Shown here: in pieces, positions 15,260 to 16,444 of the stretch
How the letters are laid out: every line of letters starts with the position of its first letter
How positions within the stretch are numbered: position 1 is the first letter of the stretch
Source of the DNA: Acidobacteriota bacterium
GTDB taxonomy: Bacteria; Acidobacteriota; Blastocatellia; Pyrinomonadales; Pyrinomonadaceae
Length of the DNA stretch: 16,444 bases
Direction: 5' to 3'
Assembly: GCA_963169175.1 (NCBI GenBank)
Contig: CAUJFK010000265.1
Span: forward strand, 1-16,444
Made by a program: the position numbers and the translations under genes
Notes under the pieces: model-generated
What the model saw: the letters and a program-made list of their open reading frames with translations, nothing else
The model's database searches: none
Told to the model about the DNA's origin: nothing

Positions 15260-16444
15260 TTACTGTTGCGACAGATCTTCGCCTGTAGCGGCGGTCATTA
15301 CCTTCTCCGGTGTCGCTTCTGCCCGTGAAAACTCGCCGGTTGCCTTTCCCTCGTGAAGAACAAGGATGCGGTCAGAAAGTCCGAGAACCTCGGGCAATTC
15401 TGACGAAACAAGTACTATCGCGAGGCCGTCTTTGGCAAGTTTATTTATTTCGGTGTATATCTCCTGCTTTGCCCCGACGTCGATGCCGCGGGTCGGTTCA
15501 TCGAGGAAAAGCACTTTGGGGCCGGTCAACAGCCACTTGCCCAAAACGACCTTTTGCTGATTTCCGCCTGATAGCGTTCCGGCGACGGTGAGCGGCGAAT
15601 TTGCCTTAATGCGGAGCGACGCCATCGGTACACGAACGGCAGCGATCTCGCGCGAACGGTTGGTCAGCATCCTACCGGAAATTGACTTCAACCCGGCTAG
15701 CGTCATATTGTCCATGATCGTTTGATCGAGGATAAGGCCGAATCGTTTTCGGTCCTCGGTAACAAAAGCTATTCCATTGGAAATAGCATCGCTCGGGGAA
15801 TCGATCTGAACCGGCCTGCCCTCAACAAAGATCTCACGCGAATAATTGCCCTGCCATGCGCCGAACAGGGCCGTCAGCAGTTCGGTGCGGCCCGCTCCCA
15901 TCAGGCCGGCGATCCCAAGCACCTCACCCTTGCGGACAGAAAACGAAACGTTATCAACAAGCTTCTTGGCCGGATCGTCAACCGAATAGGCCGTCAGGCC
16001 CGTGACCGCCAGAGCGACCTCGCCAAGAGCGTGTTCGACCTTTGGGAAAATATCTCCGACCTCGCGGCCGACCATTAGCTGTATGACCTTTTCCTTATTC
16101 AATTCCGAGGCAGCGTGAGTTGCCACCGTGCGGCCGTCGCGTAAAACAGTGATGCGGTCACTCATTTCAAAGACCTCATCAAGCTTGTGCGAAATGTAGA
16201 TCATCCCAACGCCGTCGGCCTTGAGTTTGCCTAGAATCGCAAAAAGCGTTTCTACCTCGGATTCGGTCAACGCGGCGGTAGGTTCATCCAATACAAGTAT
16301 CTTGGCCTTTTTTGACAGGGCTTTCGCTATCTCGACCAACTGCTGCTGGCCAATTCCAAGGCTGCCGACCGGTATGCGCGGGTCGATCTGCAGATTTAGG
16401 TCCATCAAAAGCTTCGACGCACGGTGATAGAGCGCCGACCAATC
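15260..16444 (-). CDS. xylG: sugar ABC transporter ATP-binding protein (XylG-type), N-terminus outside window
   Basis: 394 residues are visible; the gene enters from the right edge, so roughly 110-120 N-terminal residues, including the first Walker A, are missing. It is a double-ATPase protein of the sugar-import (CUT2) class. The first domain shows the signature LGIGQQQ (about visible residues 29-35) and Walker B ILVLDEPTAAL around 53-54. The second shows GLMGAGRTE (about 180-188), where Arg replaces the usual Walker A Lys, a known trait of the second domain in RbsA/MglA/XylG. It then has LSGGNQQK (291-298) and FLDEPTRGID. The full protein should be about 505 residues. It lies directly upstream of the permease gene; a binding-protein gene would be expected further upstream, beyond the edge. 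XylG is the best fit with XylH, but RbsA- or MglA-type is possible. Confidence 0.88.
   Translation of the reverse strand, partial: DWSALYHRASKLLMDLNLQIDPRIPVGSLGIGQQQLVEIAKALSKKAKILVLDEPTAALTESEVETLFAILGKLKADGVGMIYISHKLDEVFEMSDRITVLRDGRTVATHAASELNKEKVIQLMVGREVGDIFPKVEHALGEVALAVTGLTAYSVDDPAKKLVDNVSFSVRKGEVLGIAGLMGAGRTELLTALFGAWQGNYSREIFVEGRPVQIDSPSDAISNGIAFVTEDRKRFGLILDQTIMDNMTLAGLKSISGRMLTNRSREIAAVRVPMASLRIKANSPLTVAGTLSGGNQQKVVLGKWLLTGPKVLFLDEPTRGIDVGAKQEIYTEINKLAKDGLAIVLVSSELPEVLGLSDRILVLHEGKATGEFSRAEATPEKVMTAATGEDLSQQ

Noticed and set aside
1..16444. CRISPR array, tRNA or rRNA genes, integrase or transposase
   Set aside because: No regularly spaced repeats, no tRNA-like cloverleaf noticed in the intergenic gaps, and no mobile-element protein among the recognised genes.

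Overview
The window reads as ordinary chromosome from a Gram-negative bacterium, most likely an acidobacterium of the Blastocatellia type. The main clue is a solitary 1260-residue Oar-like TonB receptor with an N-terminal carboxypeptidase-regulatory domain. Outer-membrane lipoprotein signals, several secreted proteins of narrow distribution and middling GC fit this too. The taxon is an inference from gene content; no rRNA or tRNA gene is visible. No phage, transposase, CRISPR array or clear boundary of a transferred island is seen.

Layout. Left edge (1-261, minus): the N-terminal part of rlmN. 479-1924 (plus): a lipoprotein non-specific endonuclease, then a small exported NTF2-fold protein. 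1953-3854 (minus): an exported PD40 beta-propeller gene followed 6 bases later by dapF, whose product has Ser at both catalytic Cys positions. 3996-4880 (plus): a diiron acyl-ACP-desaturase-like protein whose 3' end overlaps by 36 bases the convergent metallo-beta-lactamase gene (4845-5804, minus). 5946-7127 (plus): a geranylgeranyl-reductase-type flavoprotein, divergent from the metallo-beta-lactamase gene. 7353-11135 (plus): the Oar-like receptor, closed by a strong intrinsic terminator. 11191-11290: a non-coding palindromic repeat. 11349-13360 (plus): queG and moaA, two iron-sulfur enzymes. 13364-16444 (minus): the ATPase and permease of a xylose-type sugar ABC transporter (xylG partial, xylH), followed by a six-cysteine exported protein of unknown function.

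Functional themes are scattered housekeeping: rRNA and tRNA modification (rlmN, queG), molybdenum cofactor (moaA), lysine and peptidoglycan precursor synthesis (dapF), lipid chemistry (desaturase, flavoprotein), sugar import (xylGH) and outer-membrane transport. I do not see a coherent new multi-gene system.

The points most worth a second look are the double Cys-to-Ser DapF, a recurrent TANNNT box 7-8 bases upstream of several start codons (suggesting leaderless transcripts), four close cysteine pairs in the receptor barrel, and two non-coding repeat elements. No stretch above 300 bases lacks a gene; the largest gaps are 262-478, 7128-7352 and 11136-11348.
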